Assembly: GCF_034676545.1 (NCBI RefSeq)
Contig: NZ_JAUCBZ010000015.1
Location: 1,085,001 to 1,149,000, forward strand
Direction: 5' to 3'
Length of the DNA: 64,000 bases
DNA from: Pararhodobacter sp.
GTDB taxonomy: Bacteria; Pseudomonadota; Alphaproteobacteria; Rhodobacterales; Rhodobacteraceae
Positions 1 to 8,843 of the stretch are shown here, one piece after another. A program made the position numbers and the translations under genes. The notes under the pieces were generated by a model. It was not told the DNA's origin. It did not search any database and saw nothing but the letters and a program-made list of their open reading frames with translations. Every line of letters begins with the position of its first letter. Positions within the stretch are counted from its first letter, which is position 1.

Positions 1-897
1 CGCCGCGCCAAGGTTCGCGTCGGCCAGCTCGTCTTCGGTCAGTTGGGCCATGATGCCGTCGCGGGCCGCCGAAATCGCGGTGACGCGCTGTTGCTTGTCG
101 CGGATGGCGAATGCGGCGCGCATCTCGGTTTCACCGAGTGTTTTCAGGCGTGCCAGCAGGGCCGAATAATCCGGCGGGGTGAAGTCGAACGGCTCTTTGG
201 CGCAGTCTTCGGCGAAATCGACGATCAGGTCGATCACCGGCTGACAGGCGTCATGGGCGAATTTCACAGCACCCAGCATTTCGGCTTCCGACAGCTCATA
301 GGCTTCGGATTCGACCATCATCACGGCGTCTTTGGTGCCGGCAACAACCAGATCGAGGCGCTGCTCGGGGTTCTCGCGCAGCTTGTGCATGTCGTCGCAC
401 TCTGGGTTCAGGATGTACTCGCCATCCACGAAACCAACGCGGGCGGCGGCAATCGGGCCCATGAACGGCACGCCCGAGATGGTCAGCGCCGCGGAAGCCG
501 CGATCATCGCCACGACATCGGGCTCGTTCACCAGGTCATGCGACAGCACGGTGCAGATCACCAGCACTTCGTTCTTGAAGCCTTCGACGAACAGCGGGCG
601 GATCGGACGGTCGATCAGGCGCGAGGTCAGCGTCTCTTTTTCGGACGGACGGGCTTCGCGCTTGAAGAAGCCACCTGGCACTTTGCCGGCAGCGTAATAG
701 CGTTCCTGATAGTGCACGGTCAGCGGGAAGAAATCCTGCCCCGGCTTGGGTGCGCGGGCATAGGTCACGTTGGCCATGACCGAGGTTTCACCCAAAGTGG
801 CGATGACCGAGCCATCAGCCTGACGGGCCACACGCCCGGTTTCCAGTGAAAGCGTCTCTTGGCCCCACTGGATCGATTTTTTCGTAATATTGAACAT
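1..897 (-). CDS. pnp: Polyribonucleotide nucleotidyltransferase (PNPase), N-terminal part, cut by window edge
   Basis: The frame reads leftward from ATG at 897 and runs off the window, giving about 299 residues. It starts MFNITKKSIQWG and contains the typical first RNase PH-like domain, with the stretches GRVARQADGSV and HYQERYYAAGK and the DRPIRPLF motif near residue 95. PNPase is the phosphorolytic 3'-5' exoribonuclease of the RNA degradosome. The linker before the second RNase PH domain has just begun at the edge. In many proteobacteria rpsO lies directly upstream of pnp; here rpsO is 3.5 kb upstream with three unrelated genes between. Family assignment is very secure. Confidence 0.97.
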   Translation of the reverse strand, partial: MFNITKKSIQWGQETLSLETGRVARQADGSVIATLGETSVMANVTYARAPKPGQDFFPLTVHYQERYYAAGKVPGGFFKREARPSEKETLTSRLIDRPIRPLFVEGFKNEVLVICTVLSHDLVNEPDVVAMIAASAALTISGVPFMGPIAAARVGFVDGEYILNPECDDMHKLRENPEQRLDLVVAGTKDAVMMVESEAYELSEAEMLGAVKFAHDACQPVIDLIVDFAEDCAKEPFDFTPPDYSALLARLKTLGETEMRAAFAIRDKQQRVTAISAARDGIMAQLTEDELADANLGAA

Positions 898-1155
898 TCA
901 GCGTTTCCTGTAAGGGAGCACTCCCGGCCTTCCGGGTCTCCCGTTCTATATGGCGGCCCCATTGCCGCCGACCCCATCTATCATGCGTCGAACGCCGGGG
1001 TCGTTGCGTCGCGTCTCAGATGCGCGGGGCATACAGGAAAGTCCGGGCTTTGGGAAGTGCCTGTGGCGTACCTGCCCGTTCGCGGCACGATTGACAAACT
1101 CGGGCGACCGGGTGAAGCCTCGTGCGTCGCCCCCCTGCACACAAAGGTTCATGCC

Positions 1156-1611
1156 ATGGAATGTCGCCTTGATTATCGGAAAGTCGCGCCAGAAGCGCTT
1201 CAGGCTGTCGTCGGTCTGGAAACGTATCTTCACACCAAGACCACCCTTGAACCACGCTTCATTCATTTGCTCAAGCTGCGGGCCTCGCAGATCAACGGCT
1301 GCGCCTATTGCGTCGATATGCACGTCAAGGAAGCGCGCAAGGATGGTCTGAGCGAGCAATGGATTGCCCTGGTCTGTGTCTGGCGCGAGGCGCTGGTGTT
1401 TGATCCACAGGAACGCGCCTTGCTCGCGTGGACGGAGGCGGTGACTCTGGTCAGCGAAAGCGGCATTCCCGAGGCTGTCTACCAAGAAATGCTGGCGCAG
1501 TTTGGTGAAAAGGAGGTCGTTGATCTCACCGTGGCAATCGCCACGATCAATGTCTGGAACCGGCTGGCGGTTGGATTTCGCGTGCCGCATCCGTCGGATA
1601 CAAAGGCCTGA
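1156..1611 (+). CDS. Carboxymuconolactone decarboxylase/AhpD-like protein
   Basis: The protein has 151 residues. It carries the AhpD-type redox signature CAYCVDMH (CxxC followed three residues later by His) around residues 53-60, preceded by the helix LLKLRASQING. Members of this family are alkylhydroperoxidase-like thiol peroxidases. The frame is open far upstream, but ATG at 1156 gives the family-normal N-terminus MECRLDYRKVAPEA and the usual length. It stands alone between pnp (divergent) and the epimerase gene 104 bp downstream. Substrate and partner are unknown; a role in oxidative defence is inference. Confidence 0.8.
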   Translation: MECRLDYRKVAPEALQAVVGLETYLHTKTTLEPRFIHLLKLRASQINGCAYCVDMHVKEARKDGLSEQWIALVCVWREALVFDPQERALLAWTEAVTLVSESGIPEAVYQEMLAQFGEKEVVDLTVAIATINVWNRLAVGFRVPHPSDTKA

Positions 1612-1714
1612 TCTCGGCGCGGCATGACTGCTTTGCACAGGATTGACGCAGATCAACCTGTTGTCTCTCCGTTTCGCCTATTGGTCATCTGTTCAAGAGA
1701 GCACGAGGCGGGCA

Positions 1715-2758
1715 ATGGTTGTGCAAACCTATCTGGTTACCGGCGGGGCGGGGTTCCTTGGGATCAATCTGATCCGGCACCTGCTGGCGCTGGGTCATGC
1801 GGTGCGCAGCTATGATATCGCGCCGTTCGACTATCCCGAGGCCGCCGAGATCGACGTCTTGACCGGCGATATTCGCGACCGCTCGGTGCATGACCGGGCG
1901 TTTGACGGGGTGGATGTGGTGGTGCATTGCGCCGCCGCGCTGCCCTTGGCCGATCCCGCCGAGATCCACTCGACCAATGTTGACGGCACACGACTGATGC
2001 TGGAGGCCACTGTGGCGCGGGGCATCGCGCGGTTCGTGCATATCTCCAGCACGGCGGTTTATGGCATTCCGGACCATCACCCACTGCTTGAAACCGATCC
2101 GATGCAGGGTGTCGGGCCCTATGGCGAGTCCAAGGTTCGGGCCGAGGAGGTCTGTCTTGAGTTTCGCGAGAAGGGGCTGATCCTGCCCATTCTGCGCCCC
2201 AAAAGCTTTGTTGGCCCAGAGCGGTTGGGCGCGTTCGAATTGCTCTATGATTTCGCCTATACCGGGCATCATTTTCCGGTGCTGGGGGCGGGGCACAATC
2301 TGTATCAGCTTCTGGACGTGGGCGATCTGAGCGTCGTCTGCGAATTGGTCGCGCAGGGAGACGCGGAAACGGTCAACGACACGTTCAACGTGGGTGCCGC
2401 GCGGTTTGGCACGATGCGCGAAAGTTTCCAGTCGGTTCTGGACCGTGCCGGCTATGGCAAGCATGTGATCGGCCTGCCCGCCGCCCCCGCAATCTGGACC
2501 CTGCGCGCGTTGGAGGCGGTCAATCTGTCACCGCTTTACAAGTGGATCTACGAGACCGCCGCCAAGGACAGTTTCGTCAGTATCGACCGGCTGACCGAGC
2601 GGCTTGGCTTTGTGCCGCAATTCTCCAACATCGAGGCTTTGGTGCGCAATTACGACTGGTACGTTGCCAACCGGGACCACATCGCGGCAAAGGCCGGGGT
2701 GTCGCACCGGGTGCCGTGGAAGCGTGGTGTGCTGGGGCTGATCAAGCGCGTGGTGTAG
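1715..2758 (+). CDS. NAD-dependent epimerase/dehydratase (extended SDR)
   Basis: The protein has 347 residues. The N-terminal Rossmann motif TGGAGFLG starts at residue 8, STNVDGT and ISSTAVYG occur near residues 90-120, and the catalytic YGESK (YxxxK) lies near residue 138. These mark an extended short-chain dehydrogenase acting on nucleotide sugars or similar. ATG 1715 was chosen because TYLVTGGAG should lie at the N-terminus and a purine-rich GAGGCGGG sits just before it; the frame is open further upstream. The exact substrate cannot be told. It converges with gdhA across a hairpin. Confidence 0.85.
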   Translation: MVVQTYLVTGGAGFLGINLIRHLLALGHAVRSYDIAPFDYPEAAEIDVLTGDIRDRSVHDRAFDGVDVVVHCAAALPLADPAEIHSTNVDGTRLMLEATVARGIARFVHISSTAVYGIPDHHPLLETDPMQGVGPYGESKVRAEEVCLEFREKGLILPILRPKSFVGPERLGAFELLYDFAYTGHHFPVLGAGHNLYQLLDVGDLSVVCELVAQGDAETVNDTFNVGAARFGTMRESFQSVLDRAGYGKHVIGLPAAPAIWTLRALEAVNLSPLYKWIYETAAKDSFVSIDRLTERLGFVPQFSNIEALVRNYDWYVANRDHIAAKAGVSHRVPWKRGVLGLIKRVV

Positions 2759-2761
2759 ACT

Positions 2762-2800
2762 GCGCCCCGACCCTGGCGTGTCAGCGTGGGGTCGGGGCGC
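2762..2800. terminator. Bidirectional terminator hairpin between epimerase gene and gdhA
   Basis: A perfect 12-bp inverted repeat (gcgccccgaccc at 2762-2773 with gggtcggggcgc at 2789-2800) encloses a 15-nt loop. It lies exactly between two convergent genes. No T-run follows on either side, so it may work as a weak or Rho-assisted terminator or as an mRNA 3'-end stabiliser. Confidence 0.65.
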
Positions 2801-2807
2801 CGTGGTG

Positions 2808-4157
2808 TCAGATGACGCCGAACGCGCGCATGGCTTCGGCGACGCGCACGAAACCGGCGATATTGGCACCCATCACATAATCGCCCGGCACGCCGTATTT
2901 CTCGGCGGTCTGGGCACAAAGATCGTGGATGTTGTGCATGATCGTCGCAAGGCGCGCTTCGGTTTGCTCGAAGGTCCAGCTATCGCGCGAGGCGTTTTGC
3001 TGCATTTCCAACGCGGAGGTCGCGACCCCGCCGGCATTCGCCGCCTTGCCGGGTGCAAACAGCACACCCGCCGCCTGAAACGCGTGCGTGGCTTCAGGGG
3101 TCGAGGGCATATTCGCGCCTTCGCCGACTGCAATCACACCGTTCTTGATCAGCGTCCGGGCATCCTTGCCGCTGAGTTCGTTTTGCGTTGCAGAGGGCAT
3201 CGCCACGTCGCACGGCACTTCCCAGATCGAGCCGCCCTTGACGAAATGCGTCCCGTTGCCCTTGAGGCGCGCGTATTCGGAAATGCGCTGGCGGCGAACT
3301 TCCTTGATCTCTTGCAGCAGGGCCAGATCAATGCCGTTTTCATCGACCACATAGCCGCTGGAATCGGAACAGGCGACAACCGTGCCGCCGAATTCAATGA
3401 TCTTTTCGACCGTATAAATCGCCACGTTGCCCGAGCCCGACACCACGCAGCGCTTGCCTTCAAAGCTCTGGCCCTTGGTTTCCAACATGCGCTGGACGAA
3501 ATAGGTGTTGCCATAGCCGGTGGCCTCGGTCCGGGCGCGTGAACCCCCATAGAACAGGCCCTTGCCGGTCAACACACCCGCTTCGTAGCGATTGGTCAGG
3601 CGCTTGTACTGGCCGAACAGAAAGCCGATCTCGCGGCCGCCGACACCGATGTCGCCGGCGGGCACGTCGGTGTATTCGCCCAGATGGCGAAACATCTCGG
3701 TCATGAAGGACTGGCAGAACCGCATGATTTCGGCATCCGAGCGCCCTTTGGGGTCAAAGTCCGACCCACCCTTGCCGCCGCCGATCGGCATCCCGGTCAG
3801 CGCGTTCTTGAAGGTCTGCTCGAAGCCCAGAAACTTGATGATGCCGACATTCACCGAAGGGTGAAACCGCATCCCGCCCTTGAACGGGCCAAGCGCCGAG
3901 TTGAACTGCACGCGAAAGCCCCGGTTGACCTGAACCTGGCCTTTGTCATCGGTCCATGGCACGCGGAAAATGATCTGACGTTCGGGCTCGCAAATCCGCT
4001 CGATCAGCGCATCGTCGAGGTAGTAGGGATGTTTCGCAATCACCCGGCCCAGGCTTTCCAGCACTTCGCGCGCAGCCTGATGGAATTCAGGTTCGCCGGC
4101 GTTGCGCTGGATCACCGTGTTCAGGATTGGCTCCAGTTTCTCGTCGAGTTTCGGCAT
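2808..4157 (-). CDS. gdhA: NADP-specific glutamate dehydrogenase
   Basis: At 449 residues this matches the bacterial GdhA length. It shows the glutamate/2-oxoglutarate site FKGGMRFHPSVN and the catalytic lysine motif PIGGGKGGSDFDPKG, then the NAD(P)-binding segment VVSGSGNVAIYTVEK. The enzyme converts 2-oxoglutarate and ammonium to glutamate in the cytoplasm. Start ATG 4157 (MPKLDEKLEP) has a clear AGGAG-type site 8 nt upstream; the open frame beyond it is not family-like. It lies downstream of rpsO on the same strand but behind a terminator, so it probably has its own promoter in 4158-4322. Confidence 0.97.
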   Translation of the reverse strand: MPKLDEKLEPILNTVIQRNAGEPEFHQAAREVLESLGRVIAKHPYYLDDALIERICEPERQIIFRVPWTDDKGQVQVNRGFRVQFNSALGPFKGGMRFHPSVNVGIIKFLGFEQTFKNALTGMPIGGGKGGSDFDPKGRSDAEIMRFCQSFMTEMFRHLGEYTDVPAGDIGVGGREIGFLFGQYKRLTNRYEAGVLTGKGLFYGGSRARTEATGYGNTYFVQRMLETKGQSFEGKRCVVSGSGNVAIYTVEKIIEFGGTVVACSDSSGYVVDENGIDLALLQEIKEVRRQRISEYARLKGNGTHFVKGGSIWEVPCDVAMPSATQNELSGKDARTLIKNGVIAVGEGANMPSTPEATHAFQAAGVLFAPGKAANAGGVATSALEMQQNASRDSWTFEQTEARLATIMHNIHDLCAQTAEKYGVPGDYVMGANIAGFVRVAEAMRAFGVI

Positions 4158-4322
4158 GTTTGGGTCTCCTTCGCGCGGCGTCAAATCGGGCGCTGCGTCG
4201 TGAACAGGGCGTAAAAGGATTCCGTGCCGTTGGAAAGTGCACCTGTTCAACTTTTCGCCGTTTTTCAGCAAAAGTCAGCGCGGATTGGACCGACGTTTCG
4301 CGCCGCTTCGGTTGCGCGCATG

Positions 4323-4349
4323 AAAAACGCCCGCTGTTTCCAACGGGCG
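4323..4349 (-). terminator. Rho-independent terminator of rpsO
   Basis: On the minus strand a CGCCCG/CGGGCG stem with a 10-nt loop is followed at once by five T residues (4327-4323). It sits 26 bp past the rpsO stop codon. Confidence 0.8.
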
Positions 4350-4374
4350 CTTGATTGTCCAGACCTGACGCGGC

Positions 4375-4644
4375 TTAGCGGCGGATGCCGAGCCGGCCGA
4401 TCAGCGACTTGTAACGCTCTTCGCTTTGCGAACGCGTGTAGTCCAGAAGTTTGCGACGCTGGGCCACCATCATCAAAAGACCACGACGCGAGTGGTTGTC
4501 TTTCTTGTGGGACTTGAAGTGCTCAGTCAGGGTGGTGATCCGCGAGGTCAGGATCGCAACCTGGACTTCGGGCGAACCGGTGTCGCCTTCTTTGGTTGCG
4601 AATTCCTTGATCAGGCGCTGTTTTTCTTCGACGGTAATCGACAT
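4375..4644 (-). CDS. rpsO: 30S ribosomal protein S15
   Basis: The protein has 89 residues, the canonical S15 length. It starts MSITVEEKQRLIKEF and contains GDTGSPEVQVA, LTEHFKSHKKDNHSRRGL and the 16S rRNA-binding segment ending YKSLIGRLGIRR. S15 binds the central domain of 16S rRNA early in 30S assembly. ATG 4644 is preceded by AAAGGAGA. The usual neighbour pnp is displaced. A control hairpin in the leader (S15 autoregulation) could not be identified by eye. Confidence 0.98.
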   Translation of the reverse strand: MSITVEEKQRLIKEFATKEGDTGSPEVQVAILTSRITTLTEHFKSHKKDNHSRRGLLMMVAQRRKLLDYTRSQSEERYKSLIGRLGIRR

Positions 4645-4943
4645 CGGGGTCTCCTTTGAAAAAAGTGAAAGGCGCAAGCCGGGATGTCGTCCAGCAGGGC
4701 CCGTGGAGTATCCGGCCCGCGATGGTTCACGGGCGAAGGATGCGCGCGTATAGGCGAGATTCGGGCGCAGGGCAAGAACCGATCAAAGCACCAGGGCCGG
4801 CTGTCAGGAAAGGGTTGCTGATGCGTTAACCATTTTCAGAGATTCGGGCTTTCCAGTCGCCAATGATCGCGCTTTGTTCATGTTTCACCTGTTTAATGGC
4901 TGCCGGGTGTATTGGGGCCGCGACTGGCGGCAAGGGGGCTGGA

Positions 4944-6128
4944 ATGTGGATGCTCGTGGGGTTGGTCGGGGTGTTGGTTGCCTCCAGCATGTCCGACGTT
5001 TTTATGGGAAACGACGTTTCGGATGATGCGGACGGCGCTGGTCCCGAAGATGAGGCACAGTCGCACGACGAGTTTGGTCAGCAATTGGGCGACCTGCTGA
5101 CGGACGTGGATGCGTCAACGACGACCCAGGAAGCGGAACACACGGACTCCGATGCATCACCGGATGCTGACGAAAATGACGCGCCGTCGGAAAACGATCC
5201 GCCATCACAGTCGCCAGAACCCGAGAGCGAGACTGACGAGGCGACAGATGACAGATTGCCGATTCACAACGCGCCCGATGATGCAGACACCGCAAATGTC
5301 GATGATTGGTTTCATGACGACTTTTTGAGCAGTGACATACCGCTGCAAACGCCATCGGACTATTACATCACGCTGGACGATGACGGCGATCAAACCGCAG
5401 GGGGTGACGGCAATGACACCCTTGTTGGCGGTGCTGGCGATGACTGGATGGAAGGGCAAGATGGCAACGATGAGCTGATCGGCAAACATGGCAATGATAC
5501 GCTGATCGGTGGCCGGGGTGCTGACACATTGACCGGCGGGGTGGGCGACGATTCGCTCGTGTCCGGGTCAGGTGACGGGTTGTTGATTGGCGGGTCTGGA
5601 AATGACGCCTTGATCGGTGGCGAAGACAACGACAGCCTGTATGGTGGCGCCGATGACGACACGCTGCAAGGCGGCTATGGCGACGATGTTCTGGTCACGG
5701 GAACGGGTGCGGATGTTGCGTTCGGCGGTGCCGGAAACGATACGATACACGGCTTCACGCCGGATGCCTCGGGGCGCGACGTTGACGGCGCGGATGTGCT
5801 GAACGGCGGCGAGGGCGACGACGTGCTGATTCTCGGCAGCGGCGACACGGCCAGCGGCGGCGAGGGTGCCGATACGTTTGTTTTGGGGTCTTGGATTGAC
5901 CCCGATGAACCGGCTTTGATCAGCGATTTTGACCCGCAAACCGACGTCCTGTCCGTTGCCTATGATGAGACCGGACAATTGCCCGAGATCAGTACGGCAT
6001 ACGACCCTGAGCTTGGCGGGCTGAACGTGTATCTGGATGGCCAGGTCGTCGCCTTTCTGACCGGTGTCGAGTTGTTGGACGTGAGCAGCGTGACGTTGAC
6101 GGCGATCAGCGGCAATGCCAACGGTTGA
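4944..6128 (+). CDS. RTX-like calcium-binding repeat protein (hemolysin-type)
   Basis: The protein has 394 residues. Residues 1-17 form one hydrophobic segment (MWMLVGLVGVLV). A very acidic, low-complexity linker rich in Asp, Glu, Ser and Thr follows to about residue 150. Then come about a dozen GGxGxDxxx nonapeptide repeats (GGDGNDTLVGG, GGAGDDWMEG, GKHGNDTLIGG and so on), which form a parallel beta-roll binding calcium. The C-terminal 110 residues resemble the type I secretion signal region of RTX proteins (FDPQTDVLSVAYD). ATG 4944 is preceded by AAGGGGG; an earlier in-frame ATG at 4863 would add 27 residues with no better site. Export or surface location is inferred. No hlyBD-type transporter is in the window. 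Confidence 0.75.
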   Translation: MWMLVGLVGVLVASSMSDVFMGNDVSDDADGAGPEDEAQSHDEFGQQLGDLLTDVDASTTTQEAEHTDSDASPDADENDAPSENDPPSQSPEPESETDEATDDRLPIHNAPDDADTANVDDWFHDDFLSSDIPLQTPSDYYITLDDDGDQTAGGDGNDTLVGGAGDDWMEGQDGNDELIGKHGNDTLIGGRGADTLTGGVGDDSLVSGSGDGLLIGGSGNDALIGGEDNDSLYGGADDDTLQGGYGDDVLVTGTGADVAFGGAGNDTIHGFTPDASGRDVDGADVLNGGEGDDVLILGSGDTASGGEGADTFVLGSWIDPDEPALISDFDPQTDVLSVAYDETGQLPEISTAYDPELGGLNVYLDGQVVAFLTGVELLDVSSVTLTAISGNANG

Positions 6129-6191
6129 GAAGGCCATGAACCCGACGCACCGCTGCACCCGATCGCTGTTGGCCGCGATGCAAACTTGATT

Positions 6192-6226
6192 TGGTGACCC
6201 CGCGTGGATTTCGAACCGCTAATCGG
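6192..6226 (-). other. tRNA-3'-end-like scrap (possible integration scar)
   Basis: Read on the minus strand it contains GGTTCGAAATCC followed by CACGCGGGGTCACCA, which resembles a T-loop, acceptor strand and CCA end. The T-stem does not pair, the loop has one extra base, and no matching 5' acceptor strand GACCCCG occurs about 70 nt away. It is therefore not a functional tRNA; a 3' fragment left by an integrating element is one explanation. Confidence 0.3.
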
Positions 6227-6599
6227 CTCATTGGGGGGCATTCATTTTTCTGATCTTTCTTTGTTTTCTTATGCTTGGTTTTTTCGGCGGGCGGCGCTTG
6301 TACATAGATTGTACGAAACCACGCCCGACGTCAGCCCCATCGGTCTTTACATGGGCATAGATGCGCATGGGTAGATTGGGGTCTGACCCGCGCCCTGCCT
6401 TAGCCGACGCGACTGGATCGACGCCTTGCCTGACCGCCAGTTTGGTGAAAAATCCGCGCCGACCGGCTGGGTGTGCCGACAGCTGTGGCAAACGCGCCGG
6501 GCGCGGTGGCGTAAAGCGGGGAATGGGGCGCTGAAGATTGTAGAACGTGGTTCATTTTCTGATGCCTGCCTTGCCCTCTCACTATGCAAGCCTGTGTTG

Positions 6600-6782
6600 C
6601 CGGGCAAAACGCGCGTCCATGGCGGGATCATCGTTGCCTCACGGTGGTTGCTTGCAAACACCTGCCGGGAACCGATGGACGCCAAATCGACTGGCCAATT
6701 CGCGGAGCGTGTCCTCGCCCTACGGAGCCTCCACCGCGACCTTGGCCTTGAATTCCGGGTGATGTCGCCTCTGTTTCAACAT
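6600..6782 (-). pseudogene. Decayed IS3-family transposase orfA
   Basis: From ATG 6782 leftward the frame reads MLKQRRHHPEFKAKVAVEAP, a stop at 6720-6722, then GEDTLRELASRFGVH in the same frame. This is the helix-turn-helix start of IS3-type OrfA proteins. After about 6660 similarity continues only in another frame (QVFASNHREAT, then SERARQASE). At least one stop and one frameshift are present and orfB is absent, so the element is dead. Confidence 0.6.
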
Positions 6783-6961
6783 CGTCGATCTGCTTCGGAT
6801 TGACGATCAACAGACAACAAAACATAGCGTGCGTCGGTGTCCGTATTTCGGGCGATAGCTCACACTCAAGGCCCCGCCGGAACCTGTTCAGACAAACCGA
6901 ACCACCGCTGACCACGAGGGTCGGTGTGCCCTCGTTGGTGCGGTGTTGCGCAAAAACGAGC

Positions 6962-8014
6962 CTAGCTGAACGTCGCGCTTGTTGAAGGGCCGATGCCGCG
7001 GACTGTTTCGCGCAAAATCAAAGTGCCGGGAACGCGGGTCGTCTGTGGCGCCAGATCGGAGTTTTCCATCCGCGCCGCCAAAATTTCCACGGCTTGACGG
7101 ATCATCGCCTGAATCGGCTGGCGGATGGTGGTGAGCCTGTGGCCCGGCCAAGAGGCGGCGGGGATGTCATCGAAGCCGACCAGCGAGAAATCCTGCGCCA
7201 CGCGGAGCCCCAGTTCGAACTTCGCGGCATGCAGCACACCAAGGGCCATAACGTCACTGGCGCAGAACACGGCGTCGGGGCGCTCGGCGCGCGCAAAGAG
7301 CCGTAGCCCGGCCTCGCGCCCGCTGACAAAGGTATAGTCGCCGCTTTCGCGTTGGAAAAGCGAGAGCCCGTCTTCCGCCAACCTTGCCACAAAGCCCGCC
7401 TCGCGTTCGCGCGATGTATCGTCATTGCCATCGCTGCCAACAAAGGCGATCCGGTCATGGCCTGCCTCGCGCAAGATATCGGCGGCAAGCCGACCACCCG
7501 CATAATTCTCGATCCCGATGGAGCTGAGAGCGGGCGTCTTGGCATTGCGGTTGTAGAGCAAAACCGGCGTGCCCTGAGCGTGGCAGACATTGGCCATGTG
7601 GTCGCTGAGGATTGCGGACAATATGATCACGCCATCGATCTGATATTGCAAAAGCCCGCTGAGCGCGTCATCGACTTCGGCTTGGCTGTCGACCGTAAAC
7701 AGCAGCATATGCCAGCCGCGGGCCTGCAGGTCGCGACTGAAATGCGCGATGGTATGGGCGAAGAACGGATCCTCCAACCGGGTCACGATCACGCCGACCA
7801 TGCCCGACTTCTGGGGCAGTTCCTTGCGCGCGGTCGACATGCTGCGCGCTATGGCATTGGGCGTATATCCAAGCTGGCGCGCTGCATCCAACACGCGCTT
7901 TCGGGTATTCTCAGAAATGGATGCATTCGCCGAGAAGGCCCGCGAAACCGCCGACTGCGACACATTCGCAGCCTGTGCAACATCGTAGGACGTAACGGAT
8001 CTTCTCTGTGTCAT
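6962..8014 (-). CDS. LacI-family transcriptional regulator (unit A)
   Basis: The protein has 350 residues. The N-terminal LacI helix-turn-helix reads VTSYDVAQAANVSQSAVSRAF (given here as its key stretch SQSAVSRAF near residues 20-28), with the hinge helix PNAIARSMSTARK near residue 50. A periplasmic-binding-protein-like effector domain follows (VGVIVTRLEDPFF, GFDDIPAASWPG, LTTIRQP). ATG 8014 puts the HTH at the N-terminus; an in-frame ATG at 8056 is possible, and neither has a strong Shine-Dalgarno. It is divergent from the corrinoid-protein gene, with a palindromic promoter region between, so it most likely represses unit A in response to a pathway metabolite. Confidence 0.92.
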   Translation of the reverse strand: MTQRRSVTSYDVAQAANVSQSAVSRAFSANASISENTRKRVLDAARQLGYTPNAIARSMSTARKELPQKSGMVGVIVTRLEDPFFAHTIAHFSRDLQARGWHMLLFTVDSQAEVDDALSGLLQYQIDGVIILSAILSDHMANVCHAQGTPVLLYNRNAKTPALSSIGIENYAGGRLAADILREAGHDRIAFVGSDGNDDTSREREAGFVARLAEDGLSLFQRESGDYTFVSGREAGLRLFARAERPDAVFCASDVMALGVLHAAKFELGLRVAQDFSLVGFDDIPAASWPGHRLTTIRQPIQAMIRQAVEILAARMENSDLAPQTTRVPGTLILRETVRGIGPSTSATFS

Positions 8015-8115
8015 CTCGTTTTTTGCGCAATCCAGATCAGGTTTTCGGCTTGTCATGGCTAGTGCAGGCAGCCCGGTTTGGAAAGCCTATTGTGCATAAA
8101 GCATCGATGCAAAAC

Positions 8116-8143
8116 TTGACAGGCTGCATTATTGCATGTTAAT
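8116..8143 (+). promoter_or_regulatory. Sigma-70-like promoter of the corrinoid-protein gene
   Basis: A perfect -35 box TTGACA lies at 8116-8121. A weaker -10 (GTTAAT at 8138-8143) follows 16 bp later. The putative LacI operator overlaps the -10 and start region. The box assignment is by eye. Confidence 0.5.
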
Positions 8144-8158
8144 GAATGCGCATGCAAT
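8131..8158. promoter_or_regulatory. Putative LacI operator, unit A (copy 1)
   Basis: A perfect 8-bp inverted repeat, ATTGCATG (8131-8138) and CATGCAAT (8151-8158), is separated by 12 bp. Within it, TGAATGCGCATGCAAT (8143-8158) recurs with small changes at 14496-14511 and 14608-14623. The position over the promoter suits repression by the divergent LacI protein. Confidence 0.6.
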
Positions 8159-8181
8159 ACTGTCATTGAAAGATTGAGCCG

Positions 8182-8823
8182 ATGCTGACTGATGACGAGA
8201 TGGACGACCTGTTCGAGGCGATTTGCGATGGCGATCGTGGCACGGTGGTTGCCCTGGTCTCTAAGGCGCGCGATGCGGGTGCCGACCTGGGCCAGATTTT
8301 GAATGATGCGATGATCCCGGCAATGGCCGCAGTCGGTGAGCAGTTTTCATCCGGCGAGATTTTTGTGCCCGAAATGCTGGTTGCGGCCCGTGCGATGCAG
8401 GGCGGCATTGATATTATTGAGCCGGTGCTGGCCAATACCGGCCATGAACCGGTTGCGCGGGTTTGTATCGGCAGCGTCAAAGGCGATCTGCACGATATTG
8501 GCAAGAATTTGGTCGTGATGATGTTGAAGGGGGCCGGGTTCGAAGTCGAGGATTTGGGGGTTGATGTGACGGTTGAGGCCTTTGAACAGGCGGTTGCCCG
8601 TGGCAACCAGGTGGTTTGCCTCAGCGCGCTTTTGACCACGACGAAACCGCAGATGGCAATCGCCGTGAATCACTTGCGCCAGCACAGCAATACCGCCAAA
8701 ATCGTGATTGGTGGCGCAGTTGTGACCCAGCAATATGCCGACATGATCGGCGCCGACGCCTTTGGCGAGGATGCGCCGGGCGCTGTCAGGGCCGTGAAGC
8801 GCGCCCTTGGCATGGAAGCCTGA
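8182..8823 (+). CDS. Methyltransferase-associated corrinoid protein (MtbC/MttC-like)
   Basis: The protein has 213 residues. Residues 1-85 form the helical cap domain (DAMIPAMAAVGEQFSSGEIFVPEMLVAA). Residues 90-213 form the B12-binding Rossmann domain with the cobalt-coordinating DxHxxG signature GDLHDIGKN near residue 105, plus LSALLTTT and IGGAVV. Such proteins carry a methyl group on cob(III)alamin between a substrate methyltransferase and a THF methyltransferase. The two matching methyltransferases lie at 13222-14430 and 15607-16650, so these three probably form one demethylase system. Confidence 0.9.
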   Translation: MLTDDEMDDLFEAICDGDRGTVVALVSKARDAGADLGQILNDAMIPAMAAVGEQFSSGEIFVPEMLVAARAMQGGIDIIEPVLANTGHEPVARVCIGSVKGDLHDIGKNLVVMMLKGAGFEVEDLGVDVTVEAFEQAVARGNQVVCLSALLTTTKPQMAIAVNHLRQHSNTAKIVIGGAVVTQQYADMIGADAFGEDAPGAVRAVKRALGMEA

Positions 8824-8843
8824 GCTTTGGCGGCGTGCGCCTG

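Larger units (their letters stand above)
6129..6961. other. 833-bp non-coding stretch with mobile-element debris
   Basis: No convincing complete gene is present. Short frames occur on both strands but none has family-like sequence plus a ribosome binding site. The stretch holds a degenerate tRNA-3'-end-like sequence (6192-6226) and a decayed IS3-type orfA (about 6600-6782, minus strand). It separates core genes from the first catabolic cluster. Confidence 0.6.

Noticed and set aside
6192..6226. A functional tRNA on the minus strand
   Set aside because: T-stem pairing fails, the loop is one base too long, and no 5' acceptor, D-arm or anticodon arm is found. Kept only as a scrap.
6228..6491. 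87-codon minus-strand frame in the first gap
   Set aside because: No family-like sequence and no ribosome binding site; probably part of decayed element DNA.
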